A DNA stretch of 64,000 nucleotides from Chrysogorgia sp. JL179-B06 (GCA_035772405.1 JAYKKM010000147.1:2768001-2832000); one strand, 5' to 3'. Positions 10,660 to 22,862 are shown, counted from the stretch's first letter. Notes: generated by a model from the letters alone, not told the origin. Program-made: numbers and translations.

Positions 10660-11955
10660 TTCGAGCTCTTTTCCTTTGCCATACGTACCCCAAAACCCAC
10701 ATGTACAAAACCTCTGTAACTCTGTAGGAAATATATCTGTGGCCATGAAATTTTGCAGGTTGGTATCATTTTAAATTATTTACACAAAGAAACAATATCT
10801 GCAAACTTAGTTTTTAGGGTAGTACCCAATGCACAACAAAATCCACATCACACGCACCCCAAAAACCACATCAGTTTTTTTTTCTTTTTAGACTCTAGCA
10901 ATAATTTTTAGCCATATTTTGTACATGTGTTTCTATTGTGGGGATGTCTGGGTTTGAATTATCGTATCGCACATTATCAGACGTGAAAAGTTTGCTGGGC
11001 TGGCGGCGTTGAAGTTTTTGCTTTTTTAAGCCTTTAAAAATTGAAAAAAAAGTGACATGAAGCCAAGGTTCAAGTTAAGCATGGTGCTGCGCTCGACAAG
11101 GGCAAACACAGCTTGAGAAAGCAGTGGAATTCTGTCTTGAAAACAATGTAAGAGGTCATGCGCCACTGGTCAATTTCCTTTCATTAAAGATAGAGAGACA
11201 GTCAATCGCCGTCTTGATGGAAAAAGAAAAACAGGTTAGAATTTATATATTAAATATTAAGCTGTCATTACATTATTGATCATAATATGACAACTTTAGC
11301 ACTCGGTGTGCAAGCTGCAGAATAAATGGAAGGAAACCAACAATGCTCTTTCCAGCAAAGAAAACTTCCAATGAGTTCGATGAAGATAATATTAATGAAG
11401 AGGACGATATAGATGAAGAAGATGATGATGATGAAGACGATTACGGTGAGGAAGTTGAAGAGGGTGATTACCAAGAAGAACAAAGTGAGGAAAGTTGTAT
11501 ACTTACTACTAAAATGTATGCTTGTTAGTTAACAATGTGTCGTTTACTTGTTTGTCTCTTTCTTCAAATATGTACCCCAAAAACCACATGTGAATCAAGC
11601 AAAGTATAGGAACTTGTTCTGGTGGTTCGTCAGCATTGTATGATACCATTAGACTTTTTGTGGCTAAAGGTCCCCCTAAGGATTGTAAAAAATCTTAGTT
11701 TGCAAACTTAGTCTAAACATTTCAGATTTTACAAGATTCCAATGAAAAAATCATAAAAAAATATATCTTGAACATTTTGGTTTTAGGGCAAAACAATTTC
11801 TACCACCAAACATTCTTTTCAAAAAGTTATTTTTCCAGTATCCTAGACATCTTAAAATAGCAAAATGTTATTATTTCTATGAAACAATGTTTTGACTTGA
11901 AGGAAATATCTTTGAATCAACCTTGTAGTTTTTGGGGTACCTTGGGGTACATGTA
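10660..11955. other. Unassigned insertion between Helitron copies
   Basis: This segment separates the two Helitron copies and matches neither. The motif GTACCCCAAAA(A)CCACATG occurs at about 10685, 10854 (variant) and 11573 on the plus strand and in inverted form at about 11928-11950 (TTTTTGGGGTACC and GGGGTACATGTACCC). The inverted placement near both ends suggests a decayed inverted-repeat element. No transposase is seen. Confidence 0.4.
11343..11528 (+). other. Small acidic ORF
   Basis: A 61-residue frame of which residues 12-50 are mostly Asp and Glu, encoded by a GAT/GAA-rich run. It could be an exon fragment of an acidic nuclear protein carried by an element, or simple-sequence DNA. 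No splice sites were decisive and no family is recognised. Confidence 0.25.
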
Positions 11956-12016
11956 CCCTATACAGCTTCCTGAGCACTAATTTCAACGGTGTTCAAAAAT
12001 TTATTTCCAATATCTC

Positions 12017-12766
12017 TCACTTGCTGCTTAATACTTGCATTTCCTTGTCTTGCTTCAGCACAAGCAGTACGAAGTACAGAAGTTCACTCATTCCCTTTTG
12101 TGCTTTGGATATATATGAAACAATATACATTGCACATGAATACACATCAAGAACAAATTGAATGTCCATGTTTGCTCTCCAGGCACTCAGACATGCAGGG
12201 TTATAATTGTTTATTCTCAGTTCATTGGGATTCCTTTTTACAAATATTGTGAGACAGCTCAGAGATGATCTAATTGCAAGGATATATTGATGTTCAGAGA
12301 CATTCAAAGCAGCTAATAATTGATCAAATGTGATATTTGCACCTTCTTTCATGTCATTTAACTGTTGCTTTATGTTTTTCCTCAAAACTTTTAGTTTTTT
12401 AACATCACTTTGAGAAACACTGTCGTCTAGTGGATAAAGTATTTTAGTTGACTCTATTGGTGGTTGAGGATAATTAAATCTACATTCTTTTTTTGATTTT
12501 CTGCGACAGGTATGTGAATGTCTGTGTGTTTGCCGATTAACAAGATTTAGTAAGTCACGCTCATTATTCATTGGTAAACGGCAAGTAATTATCTGATCAA
12601 TAAAAGATGTGACATCGTCATCTTTTGCAACACCAAATATCGGAGCATTTTCTAGCCATATTAACATGTGAATATGAGGTGACCCTCGTTGCTGATATTC
12701 AACCCTATAGAACCAGTCTTGTATTTTTCCCAAAGGGACAATGTTGCTCATCAAAAAGTCTTTCAA
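12017..12766 (-). pseudogene. Helitron Rep (HUH endonuclease) domain, copy B
   Basis: A 249-residue frame covers most of a Helitron Rep domain. The HUH motif [10 protein letters not shown] is intact (residues about 28-37), followed by a Cys/His segment ([21 protein letters not shown]) typical of Helitron Rep. The [23 protein letters not shown] block and YISKAQKGM with candidate catalytic tyrosines lie at about 200-230. In the family this domain nicks and joins single strands during rolling-circle transposition. After KGMSE the frame diverges from copy A, so a frameshift lies near 12080. The helicase is absent. Confidence 0.85.
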
Positions 12767-12978
12767 GAATTTATTAAATTGATAATCAAAATGTCTTGCA
12801 CAAGTCAGTGGGTCACTTTGGATGAGTCTGCATTTTTCTTCCCAATTTAATTCTTACAGTTCATCATTGGTATAATTTTTATGATCTACAAGTTGCCCTA
12901 ATATTTTAAGGAGATGTAACCATTTTGTTTCAGTTGAGGAAAAGCTACAAAATAAAGTTGCAGGACCCAATTGTCTTA

Positions 12979-13719
12979 TCATTGCAAAAATATCTTTCTT
13001 AGCCTTTTCAAAATATGGGGTGATGCACTTAGTGCTCTTAAAAATTTGAAACCTTCATCATGATGAAGAATTCTTTCTAAATTACCCTGTTGCTTTAACT
13101 GTCCAGCTGTTAAGCTTATGTTACTTCTCTTATATTTCCTTAGTGCAATTTGGGATTTACCTAAAAATATTTTCATCTGTAGATTTTTAGTCTTAAAGAA
13201 TATATTCTCTATACACATTGCAGCTCTTGCGGTCTGACCTTCTTAACTCTGATTTACAAATGTCACTATAAAATACTTTGACTGGTCTTTCTTTATTTTC
13301 TGGCCTTTTTTGCCCAAGAAATATCCCAGGTTAAGCTAGTTCTTCAGAATATTTATCTCGAAATACACTGTGTGGTCTGTTACCTTCGCCTGGTGCTATA
13401 TGGTATATATTTTTTCTCTTTCATGATCTCCAAGAAAATCTGTGGGAGTCAACATACTGTCAGTTACCCCAGCAGGAATTTCAGTCTCATCTTCACTCCA
13501 ATCATCATTCTGGTATTTTTCATTTTTGGCAACATTTAAATTAGTGTCATCTCTATTTTTAGAATGCCCTACTTTATCGTCAGATATGTTAACCTTTTCT
13601 TGAAAGTTTTTGTTCCAGTGTTCATTAAAAACAATGCCTTGTTCACGATAAAGTGCACTATTTGTAGCTAGCCAAGATGCTACCTGAAAGACTTTATGTG
13701 GCTTCATATTTAAACACAT
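12979..13719 (-). pseudogene. Helitron central region, copy B
   Basis: Two frames (13719-13396 and 13218-12979) with a gap between. The first has MKPHKVFQVASWLATNSALY and an acidic stretch (DDWSEDETEIPAGVTDSML), conserved in decayed form in copy A at 9840-9590. This region joins the Cys-rich block to Rep in Helitron proteins. Its function is unknown. Confidence 0.6.
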
Positions 13720-13775
13720 TGCAGAACGTTTATACTGCAGTCGTCGTTTTAACTGAACTTTGATTGTCCCTGTTT

Positions 13776-13778
<3 letters not shown>

Positions 13779-13807
<29 letters not shown>
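13779..13807. repeat. (TAA)n tail of LINE
   Basis: About nine ataata trinucleotide units at the LINE 3' end. Confidence 0.9.
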
Positions 13808-13809
<2 letters not shown>

Positions 13810-14013
13810 GTTTATTTACATAATCTCGCACACAAGTGTGAATTACATTATGTTTACATGCAGTAGTAGAAAAGTTAAAAATTTACTGTAAGAAGTGCGT
13901 TAGGCTATATATTTACAAATTGATATATTCAAGTATAATGTTCATACATTCTAATTAATTGTTAAATGTTTTGTAAACTATTTTAGTAGTAGCTAAAAAT
14001 AACCATGCATATG

Positions 14014-15143
14014 CTATAAAGGTAAAAATCTTCTAACAATTAAATTATGCTGTATAGGCCATTGCCGGGAAAAAGCTCTTTTTATATATGAATGGCACTC
14101 TTGACGTAATGGAGGCAGGAGGTGATGAAGACGCGAATCCGGCTTTCTAATATTCTTTAACACCTTCAAACAGAGTTCGATTCTCCTGTCATCCAGTCGA
14201 CTACACTTGGCGACCACGATTGCTTTGCGATAATGTAAGCCAGGGAACAAAATACGCATGGCGCTTCTGTATCATTTCTATTTTGTCACGAAGATATCCC
14301 GGGATGTTGTTAGCCCATGTAACACAACAATATTCTAGCACTGACCGTACAAACTAGCGCAAGATAGATGTAAATCAAATCGTTGGGTGGGACTCCAGCA
14401 CGTTTAAGTACTCTGATAATATACAATCGTTTTGAGGCTTTACAAATGATCTCATTAATGTTATCATTCCACTTTATATTATCCGTAATGATAAGCCCAA
14501 GTACCTTGTAAGATGACACTTTTTCGAGAGGAATCCCATTGATGAACAGTGGTGCAACATCTGGCTTCGTCTTTAGTTGACAAACTAACATCTCCTTACA
14601 CTTTTTCGGGTTAAGATTCATATTATTGTTATTAGACCAAGCTGAGATTGTGTCGAGATCAGACTGCAAAACGGAGGGGGTGTCAGCGTCAATAACTTCA
14701 GATAGTGTTATATCATCCACGTATTTCCAATGGTTTGCTCTTAAGGGAGACTTCAAAGCAAGATCGTTGATCATTATTACGAAAAGGATTGGTCCAAGTT
14801 TTGTTCCTTGTGGGACACCAGCGTGGGTGATTTCCCAATTCGATAGAGCGGAACCAAGTTTGACGGCCTGACGCCTATTACGGAGAAAGCTGCAGATCCA
14901 AAGAATTAACGATCTTCTAACACCTAGATCTATCAATTTTCTAACCAGAATATTGTGGTCGATGTGGTCAAAGGCCTTACTGAAGTCCAAGTAGCAAACT
15001 CTGAGATATTTCGCTGGCTGATCTAAGGAGGAGAGCCAGTTCTCAAGCATATCTAAGAGACAGTATGTAGTAGACGAGCCTTTTAGGGAGCCAAACTGCT
15101 GTGGATCTATCTTGTGTTGAACATCTTCGATTAACCACTTCAA
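14014..15143 (-). pseudogene. LINE reverse transcriptase, C-terminal part
   Basis: The main frame (15143-14310) begins inside the reverse transcriptase. It has the YLDFSKAFDHIDH motif (A), the [13 protein letters not shown] motif (B) and the YVDDITL catalytic box (C), then the thumb region. A frameshift near 14310 moves the C-terminus to the frame 14259-14014, ending in NLIVRRFLPL. The endonuclease is missing because the copy is 5'-truncated. It is closely related in layout to the inner LINE at 49931-50957. Confidence 0.85.
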
Positions 15144-15182
15144 AGCGAAATCTTCTTGTATCTTTGATACGCATAGTGTGAG

Positions 15183-15545
15183 TGCTATTGGCCTGTGGTA
15201 ATCTTGGTAATGTATTTACAGTGTTGACAACGTCAGCAGGCACATTGACAACATTGCCATTTATCTTAAATTGCTTACCCCTTGGTGCTTGCATAAGCTT
15301 CAGAAAGGCTAATCTTGGTGCGACAAGTCTCCACTGTAACTCATTTAAATAAAAACTTTCTGGCTTTTCTGGAAATACCATCCCATTTTTTACAGCAAAA
15401 GGAGGCATTTTGTTCTTTTTTAAATATTGCTCACAAGTACTGCAGATCCACTCAATATTATCAACAGATATTTTATTCAACAAGTGTTGTGACATATAGT
15501 GGGGTTTGACAACTTTAGTTTTTCAGCAGAATTAACACTATGCTT
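15183..15545 (-). pseudogene. Helitron Cys-rich and PPFAVKNGM block, copy B
   Basis: Minus-strand coding sequence with SVDNIEWICSTCEQYLKKNK, PPFAVKNGMVF and LQAPRGKQFKINGNVV-type blocks, matching copy A at 10200-9890. It ends where the LINE enters at about 15190 and begins where the hAT-like element enters at 15546. Confidence 0.7.
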
Positions 15546-16568
15546 CAGGGGCGCAGCAGAGTCTCGCCAGATTTGCAGATAATTGTATTGCGTACTACGT
15601 ACAACAGACGATTACTTATCTGTTTATCTAATGTCTAAGAAAGTATTGATAGATAGTATTAGAGGTCTCACAAAAAGGGCATGAGTTAAAAAGGGTAGTG
15701 GTTAAAAAGGGCAGGGGTTGCAACCCCCCAACCCCCCCTCTAGTTCCGGGCGCGGCGAGGCTCTGGGTACGAGTCTTCTTACGCCCGTGCTCCTGCTTTC
15801 AGCGGTTTTCCGCATTTTCTGCGGAGAGCTGAAGAAGTGGCAGAACAGCATTTCGTTCTGACAAATACTAGTCTTAAGGCCCGAGTATGTTCTTAATGTA
15901 TATAGTCTACATACTCAAACACACTCTGCCTTGTAAAAGATGCTACACGCGTGTCATTAACTCATAGAACGTGCTTTATATATTTTGTAAATCATTCATG
16001 TTAATTTTTGGGTGTTGTTGCTGCAAGGTTGTTGTGGTGGTGGTTGTTGAGTGTTCTTGAAGAAACATAACGAAGATATCTAGTATCCCAAATTGTTTAG
16101 AATACTGAGCACAAGGGCGACGGTTGGTTATAGCCCCCCAATATTTGAAATGGGTGGGTACCACCCCCAATATTTTTAGGATTTTAGAGCTAAAACACTG
16201 TTTGTTCCCTTGTTTAACGCCAACGGATATTCAGCGAAAGATAAACTAAATTATTCAAAGGTCTGGTTCGTTTTCCCCTTGAATTCTGGTGCCATGTCGG
16301 TTCTTACAGTCTTCCTCGCGCCTCCCAAACGTACACATTTTGGAGATTTTGGGCACAATCAATGAACCTGACAATTCTGTGAGGAACAATCTCAGAATGC
16401 AGGAAATACCATTTCAGAGACTCTAGTTTTCAAAACATTTCCGGGGGAGCATGCCCCCCGACCCCCCTAGAGGTTGTAGTTAGCCCTCCGAAAACACATA
16501 TTTTTCGCCACCAATTGCCCTTTTTTGCATTCAACCCCTGCCCTCGAAATTTTCTAGTTGCGCCCCTG
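15546..16568. mobile_element. hAT-like non-autonomous element, 1.02 kb
   Basis: The ends are CAGGGGCGCA and TTGCGCCCCTG in inverted orientation. Helitron copy A has no such segment, so the insertion boundaries are set by comparison. The interior has C-rich and G-rich runs ('aacccccccctc' type) typical of invertebrate hAT-derived MITEs and no transposase. The flanks CTATGCTT and CTGTGTTT may be a decayed 8-bp duplication. Confidence 0.75.
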
Positions 16569-17045
16569 TGTTTATACCACAACTGGTCACAAGTACAAAT
16601 ATATACCACTGTGTGGTATTTTTGATACCACTGTGTGGTATTGAGATAGCATCACAGTTTTTCCTTCTTCGATAACATTCTTGTTGTTTTGAGAGTTTAT
16701 TCTTTCTCTGCTCATCAGATTCATTTGCTCTCCTATTTACATTATTTATTTGCTGTGCCTGCAATCGACTCTGTCTGTGTTCATCAGATTCATTTGCTCT
16801 CCTATTTATATTATTTGCTTGCTTTGCCTGCAATCGATTCTGTCTGTGCTCATTAGATTCATTTTTCTATTTTGCTGTTTATACTCCCGACACTTTTGAA
16901 GCCTCTTTTCTTTCATTAAAGCACTTTCTGTATTTTTTCGTTTTAAATAATTCATGCGCCTAGCTTGCAATCGCTTATTTATAGTTTCTGGATCTTCAAT
17001 TTTTAGTTTTTTTCTCTTGCTTTTACACTCGTCAATCTTTCCTAT
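16569..17045 (-). pseudogene. Helitron basic repeat region, copy B
   Basis: Frames with repeated NRRANESDEHRQSRLQAQQI-type units (for example 16833-16531) and upstream KRLQARRMNYLKRK, equivalent to 10643-10300 of copy A. The reading is broken in several places. The BEL/Pao element entered just upstream. Confidence 0.65.
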
Positions 17046-17280
17046 TGTGTGTTATTCTTTGTTGTAACACACTGAAGTAAGCAGGTTCTTTAATAGGTAT
17101 GTTTCAATGAAAGAACTACAGGTAAAGTCCGTCAAGCTTTCTCTAAGTACATAAAACTAAAAAACTATATCTCGTGGTCGGTCCGCTGACCACCTGTATT
17201 TGCTCATAAGAGTCATGTAATATCAAACATACTGTCGCCTTAACTATGCATAATATTATATATTACACTAATTCTCGACA
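17046..17280 (-). repeat. BEL/Pao 3' LTR
   Basis: Matches the 5' LTR (22882-23102) except for three substitutions and an extra 14 bp near 17248-17262 ('cataatattatata'). Confidence 0.95.
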
Positions 17281-17411
17281 TCCTCCGGGGGACGGCAAAG
17301 TTTTGCAGACCAAACTGCAATTCGTTCACGTGCCCTTGCAGCTGCTTCTCTCTTGCGATGGATTTCTTCGACTTGCACAGCAGGTGATGAATGGGAATGA
17401 GATTCCTCATC

Positions 17412-19229
17412 TTATGCGATCTGTTGTATCTCTTGTTTGGATGAGATCTCTAAAGGATAAAGACGGGACACTGGTCTGTTTGTTTTAGCACTGCTGGTAC
17501 GAATATTTGCAGCTCGAACGAATCCGTCATTTCCGTAAATCAGGCTTTCGATTTTCGCAAGTTTCCAATTCACCCTAGGATTGTCATTGTGTACCAATAC
17601 CACGTCACCTACATTGATTTCTTGTTCATTACTCCCTGTTACTTTGTGGAACTCACGAAGAGAAGTTAGGTATTCGTGTCTCCAACGTGACCAAAAGCGT
17701 TGTAAGATAGTCGACTGCTGGATGGCTCTTTGTCTAATCTCGGAACTATCGTCGAAGTTGGGATCATGTATCTCATCTTCGTCAGCTATCTGGTGGGGGA
17801 GTCTTGTAATGCGCCTCCCATAGAGCAAATGTGATGGTGTTAAGGGTTCGGCATCGTCGATGTCGGATGAGACGTACGTTATAGGCCGGTCGTTAAGAAC
17901 AGATTCAATCTCGACTATGATTGTCTGTAAACCTTGCAAGCTGATGTGTGTTCGACCAAGGATCTTCTTCAGGGTGGTTTTAGTGAGACCAATCAGGCGC
18001 TCCCAGAATCCTCCGAACCAGGGCGCTCTCTTGGGAATAAATTGCCATTCTACACCTCGTTTACTGCGGGATTCTTCTAAGGATTGCGACTGGAAGAGTT
18101 TCTTGAGTTCGTTGGCTGCTGACAGGTGCCTGTATGTTGACGCATTATCTGAGATCATCTTTCGTGGTAACGATTTGCGACTTGCGAATCTACGGAATGC
18201 TTCTAGAAAACATTCCACTGATAAGTCTGTAACGACCTCTAAATGAACGGCTCGAGTAACAGCACATGCGAAGAGGCAGATGTAGGCCTTTGTTTCCCGG
18301 GTGTTATCGCGTACATAGAGAGCTCCTGTGAAGTCAACTCCAGTGGTCGTGAAGGGGTGCGTTTCTACTGTTCTTGACTTGGGAAGAGGTGGAGGGTCAG
18401 GGAGCTTGTATGGTGTTCCAATGGTCTTTCGGCAGCTGACGCATCGTCTAAGCAGCTTCCTCACGTACTGGCGGATGGATGGGATCCAGTAGGTCTGGCG
18501 CAGGGTTGTCATTGTGGAATTCACCCCACTGTGGAGTTGATTTGTGTGAGCGTTGTACACCACGAGTGTTGTGAAAGGATAATTATTCGGCAAGAGATAC
18601 GGGAACTTGGCTGATGCATTCAACGGCGCGTTATGTATCCTGCCGCCACAACGAAGTAGGTTCTCGTGGTCAAGATAAAGACGTAGTTGTCGAACTAGTG
18701 GTAGACGCTGGGAGGATTTGGATTGGATGTTCTTGATTTCCTCCAGATAGGAAAGGATTTGGCAACTACGAATCCATCTCTTCTCTGCATGACACAGTTC
18801 TTGGACGGTAATAGGGCCAATAGGAGACTTCGTTTTTCTTAGAAGTGATATAAACCGAAGAACATAGGCAGTAATACGTAGAAGTTTGTTGAGACTGCTG
18901 TGGTTGGAAACTTGTATGAGATGATGAATGCCTGGTTGATTTTTCTTATTTGCAGTTTCTTTTTTCGGATTTGGTATGTCGTAGTCGACTTCTTCGGTGG
19001 TTATCGCCAAGGTAGCTGCATGAGAAGTATCAGTAGGAGACCATCGTGGCCAATCTTGCTCGGAAGTTAGCCATGTTGGGCCTTGTTTCCATAGGACTGA
19101 AGAGGTAAGCTGGTGCGTGTTGATTCCTCTAGTAAGAAGATCGGCAGGATTGTCGGATGTAGGGCAATATCCCCACGCTGACTCTGGAAATAGGTTTTTT
19201 ATGTTTTGGACGCGGTCGTTTGTTCCCAT
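17412..19229 (-). pseudogene. BEL/Pao pol: integrase and RNase H C-terminus
   Basis: A 605-residue frame. The start continues the RNase H/linker (DNPADLLTRGI). The HHCC zinc region follows (HTNQLHSG ... CVSCRKTIG, about residues 228-268). The integrase core has D (GVDFTG), D (ISDNAST) and E (WFGGFWERLI), so the DDE triad is complete. The C-terminal domain has VGDVVLVHNDNPRVNWKLAKI. In the family this enzyme inserts the cDNA. The ORF ends 132 bp before the 3' LTR. A frameshift at about 19230 parts it from RNase H. Confidence 0.92.
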
Positions 19230-19485
19230 ACAACCAGTGTAATACGATCTGACTGTCTGTCCAAAGTTTGACGGGCAAGGTGATGAGGGTTGAGGTGAGT
19301 GCTTCCTTTATGAAGCTGGCTAATCTTGCAGCAACGACGGCACCCATAAGCTTGAGTCTCGGTAGTGTCAGTTTCTTCAGTGGTGCGACGCGAGTTCTTG
19401 CTAGAAGAATCGAAATCTGATCACCATGTCGTAGGTAAGCTACTGCGCCATAGGCTTTGAGACTTGCATCCGAGAAAACGTGCAA
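19129..19485 (-). pseudogene. BEL/Pao pol: RNase H
   Basis: The frame starts with VFSDASLKAYGAVAYL (first catalytic Asp) and carries PRLKLMGAV and KLWTDSQIVLHWL (catalytic Glu/Asp region). It overlaps the integrase frame at 19129-19229, where a shift must occur. It is also out of frame with the reverse transcriptase upstream. Confidence 0.88.
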
Positions 19486-19503
19486 TTACGTTTTGGCGGT
19501 GTT

Positions 19504-20778
19504 TTAAAGATTTGTCGTAACACGTCTTGGGGTGCTGAATGTTGTAGTAACTGCGTCAATATCTTCTGCTACGGTTGTCCACTTTTCACTCAGGTCTTGC
19601 GGTAGTGGTTCATCCCAGTCAGTATTTCTCTGCCACAGTTCTTGCATTAGCATTTTCGCTCGAATTGTGACTGGAGATAACAGGCCTTGTGGATCGTAGA
19701 TCTTGGAGGAATTCTGTAGGACTTCTCTTTTGGTGGGGAGGTTGATGGTAGATGAGATCTGTTTGGGTATAAACGTCAAAGTATCTGTCAAAGTATTCCA
19801 GTAAAGACCGAGAACATTAACTGTAATGTTGCCGTCTGCCGTTCCTTCCTTTAAACACAGGTCATGGAGGCGGGCACTGTTGGATGCCCAAGCTCGAAGG
19901 TTGAATTGGGCCGGGGTCATAATTGATCTCGCTGATTTATAGTAGAGAATAGCTTCTTCTTGCGTCTGCTGGCCTGAGATGAGATTGTCTACATAGAGAT
20001 TCTCCTTCATGTCGGTGGCAATCTTTGAGTCATGTTGATCGAGATGGGACTGAATTGCCGTGCTGAGCATTAAAGCTGAACCGGTTGCTCCAAACAACAC
20101 GACCTTGAATCGGTAGATCTGAAAGTTGCTTTCAGGATCATTTGGTTCGGAGAGCCAGAGGAAACGGGTGTAGTTCCTATCCGGTTCGTGGAGTTGGACG
20201 TGTAGAAAGGCCTTCTCAATATCTGTTGAGAATCCAAATTGGTGGGTCCGGAATCGAAGAATGATTGATGACATATCGTTCAAAAGGGGTGGACCAGGCA
20301 TGAGACAGTCATTCAGACTTGGTTGATTCGTGGACTGGCAACAGCTGCAATCATACACGATGCGAATGGGCGTGGTAGAGGATTCTTTCTTCACTGGGTG
20401 ATGGGGAATGTAGTGGACCTTCTCTGTTAGGTTTGTGTCGGTTACTCTTTCAATAAATCCTCGTTGTTCTTGCTCTGCAATGATGTCTCCATATACTTTT
20501 AGGAGCGTTGGTGTTTGTCCAAGGCGACGAGCTAGGGCTCTTGTTCGTTTCTCAGAAACCACATAATTTGATGGTAAAGGAGGATGATCAATCTTCCAGG
20601 GGAACTTGGCACAATAGGCACCTTCTGGAGAGCGGGTGATGCCAGTTTGTTGGTAATTCATCAGGAATGACGTTTCATCAGTGTAGGTTGAAGGCTTTGA
20701 GACTCCAGTAGCTTCCATGTCCCCAAAACGGCTGATGTCATGATTGTTGTCAGGAGGAATGGCTATGATGTTCAACAT
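19504..20778 (-). pseudogene. BEL/Pao pol: reverse transcriptase
   Basis: A 424-residue frame with RIVYDCSCC, FSTDIEKAFLHVQL (motif A), RFKVVLFGATGSALML (motif B) and ENLYVDNLISG (catalytic box, YVDN in place of YVDD, a form common in BEL-type enzymes). The downstream SSKIYDPQGLLSPVTIRAKML block is diagnostic of BEL/Pao. The enzyme copies genomic RNA to cDNA. The frame is offset from protease upstream (near 20780-20975) and RNase H downstream (near 19490). Confidence 0.93.
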
Positions 20779-22857
20779 GTTGAGTGATGTTCAACAGTGA
20801 TCTTTGAATGTGGTTGTTGTAGTGGTCCCGAAAGTAGATAGCCGAGCTTGGATTCCATAGCGGTGGGGCCATCTCCTCGAATGATATGATCCTGAACTAT
20901 TTCCCAGTAATGGTCGGCTCCAATAAGCAGGGAAATTTCGAAGTTTTCGTCGGAGGTGACTGCATGGGTGGGCAAGTGTTATACCCTTCAAATATGGCAG
21001 TTCTTGAATGGTGGTACGTTGATAATTTTGCAGAGGTGTTGCAATTTCAGGAACAATGAGGACAGTCATTGGTATCCTTTCGCCACTCATGGTCTCAACA
21101 TCGATGGAGGCATGGTTTAATGTTTGTTTGGTTGGTTGACTGGCACCAAATGCTGAAATATGAATAGCTTCGCTCCGTTCTGGATGTAGGTTGAGCTTGT
21201 TGGCTAATTCACGAGCGATAAAAGAACGTTGTGCGCCTTCGTCAAACAAAATGTGTGCTGTAGCCTCCGTATGGGCTGATCTTACAGTGGCAATAGCAGT
21301 TTTTAGTAGGCAGGTGGTGTTTTTAATTCCATGGGTATTTATAACCACTTGTGGAGCTGCTGCCGTGAGAGTATTGTGGACAGATTGTTCAGGTTGTGCA
21401 TCTGGTACACTGTTTGTGGTTCCTTTGGTTATCGGTTTCTTCGGGTTACATAGGCTGGTATGATGTTTGCGTGCACAAGTTCTACAGGAATATTTTGACT
21501 TACACGGGGACACCTTGTGATGGCCAAGACAGTTGAAACATGGGTTTTCTTTCTTAATAATGGCAAATCGTTTTTCTGGATCACTCACTGATGTACACTG
21601 AGTAGGGAAATGTGGGCCACGACAGTAGACACACGTCCAGGTCTTCTTACCATCCGGTTTTCCTTTGTATGTCTCTCTCTTTGCTCCTGTATAGAAGGCA
21701 GCTGTTGTTGGGTTTTGCTTGGTATCTATATCGTCAATGGTCAATCCAGCTTCAAGAACTTTTATCTCTTTGAGGAGTGCTTCTCGGAGTTGTTCTATTG
21801 TCCATTCGAGGGTGTGATGTTCCCGTGCTAGATTTCTTCTTAATTCTGTGGGTAGTTTCCCCAGGATGATGGGTATTAGCAGGGCCCCATATGACTGCTG
21901 AGATTGGCCAATTGAGGCAAGACCTCTGATGTGACTTTCTATGGTGTCGTAGAAGCATTGAAGGCTTGGTAAACTAGGATCAGGATTGGGTAGTTCAAGA
22001 AGGCAATGCATATGGGCATTCACAATTTTTTGAGGTTGACCAAAACGTTCTGTTAGAAGGTCAATGGAGTGTTGATAGTTTGCACTGGTGAGTGGAAACC
22101 CTGCTATGGCTCTGGCTGCATCACCCCGAAGTTGGGCCTTGAGATAATTAAACTTTTGAACACCATGAAGTGTGGGGTTCAAGTGGACGGTTGTGTTGAA
22201 TGAGACCCAAAAGGTTTGCCACTTAATTGGGTCACCAGAAAATGAAGGTAAACATAATTTTGGTAGGCAGCTAACATTGGCATAATTGGTACTCACCAAT
22301 GTTGGATTTCTAGTCTGGCTGTTAGGAATTGCTGGAATTTCCATTGGAGGAGGTATTCCATTTGTTGTGGAGGCTTCATGTGACTGTACTGATAACTCTG
22401 GTTGGACAATGGCTGCTTGTTGCCCATGACTTTGTTGTGAAGTGAGGGGGTCGAGCAAATGATCTTGACTGGTGGATATTTCTTCTTGGGACATAGTAGG
22501 TGTGAGGGCAACGACGCTTGATGGTTGAACGGTGGTTGCAGACGTGGATTTTCGTTGTTGTATCTCGATGAATTTGAGAATTTCGCTAAGTTTGTCGAAG
22601 ATCGTACTGTGTATAATGTATTTCTTCGGTTTCATAAATTTCGCTTTCGAGTTCGTCAGGTTCGGTAATAAGTTTCATAATCTGTTCGTTGATCACCGTT
22701 AAAATATCCTCTTTCCTCTGAAGTTGCTTAGCCAAGTTGTCCAGCGTGGAGATTACTATCTCGTCGAAATGTGTTTTAGCCACTAACTCGGTTATCTTGA
22801 TATAGATTGTTGTGAGATGGACTCTTCATGTGCTCGAAGTCGTTGTAGTTCTTCCAT
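20772..22857 (-). pseudogene. BEL/Pao gag and protease
   Basis: Coding starts at the Met at 22857 (MEELQRLRAHEE). It passes two frameshifts (near 22800 and 22640) into the long frame 22635-20791. That frame has a gag domain (LPKLCLPSFSGDPIKWQTFW, the DUF1759-type start) and three CCHC-like knuckles: CVYCRGPHFPTQC, CFNCLGHHKVSPC and CRTCARKHHTSLC. The protease-like ILFDEGAQRSFIA follows. The frame 20975-20772 continues into the spacer (SLLIGADHYWEIV). Gag packages the RNA and the protease matures the polyprotein. Confidence 0.9.
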
Positions 22858-22862
22858 TTTCG

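Larger units (their letters stand above)
8100..10660 (-). mobile_element. Helitron copy A, partial and decayed
   Basis: This minus-strand segment is colinear with Helitron copy B (11955-24100). Order along the minus strand: basic repeat-rich region (10643-10300), Cys-rich motif (near 10245), KKNKIPPFAVKNGM block (near 10075), central region and Rep domain (9106-8130). It extends further at its 3' end (8130-8216) than copy B. The N-terminal protease-like domain and the helicase are not seen. Several frameshifts and stops interrupt the reading. Confidence 0.8.
13772..15190 (-). mobile_element. 5'-truncated LINE inside Helitron copy B
   Basis: Copy A reads straight through this site, while copy B is interrupted at 'gattgtccctg' and resumes at 'tggtaatcttgg'. 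The 3' end on the minus strand is a (TTA)n tail at 13779-13807, as in CR1/L2-group LINEs. A 4-bp cctg at both edges may be the target duplication. Confidence 0.85.

Noticed and set aside
17246..18246. Plus-strand ORFs at 17246-18246
   Set aside because: They are the antisense of BEL/Pao pol, which has clear domain motifs on the minus strand.
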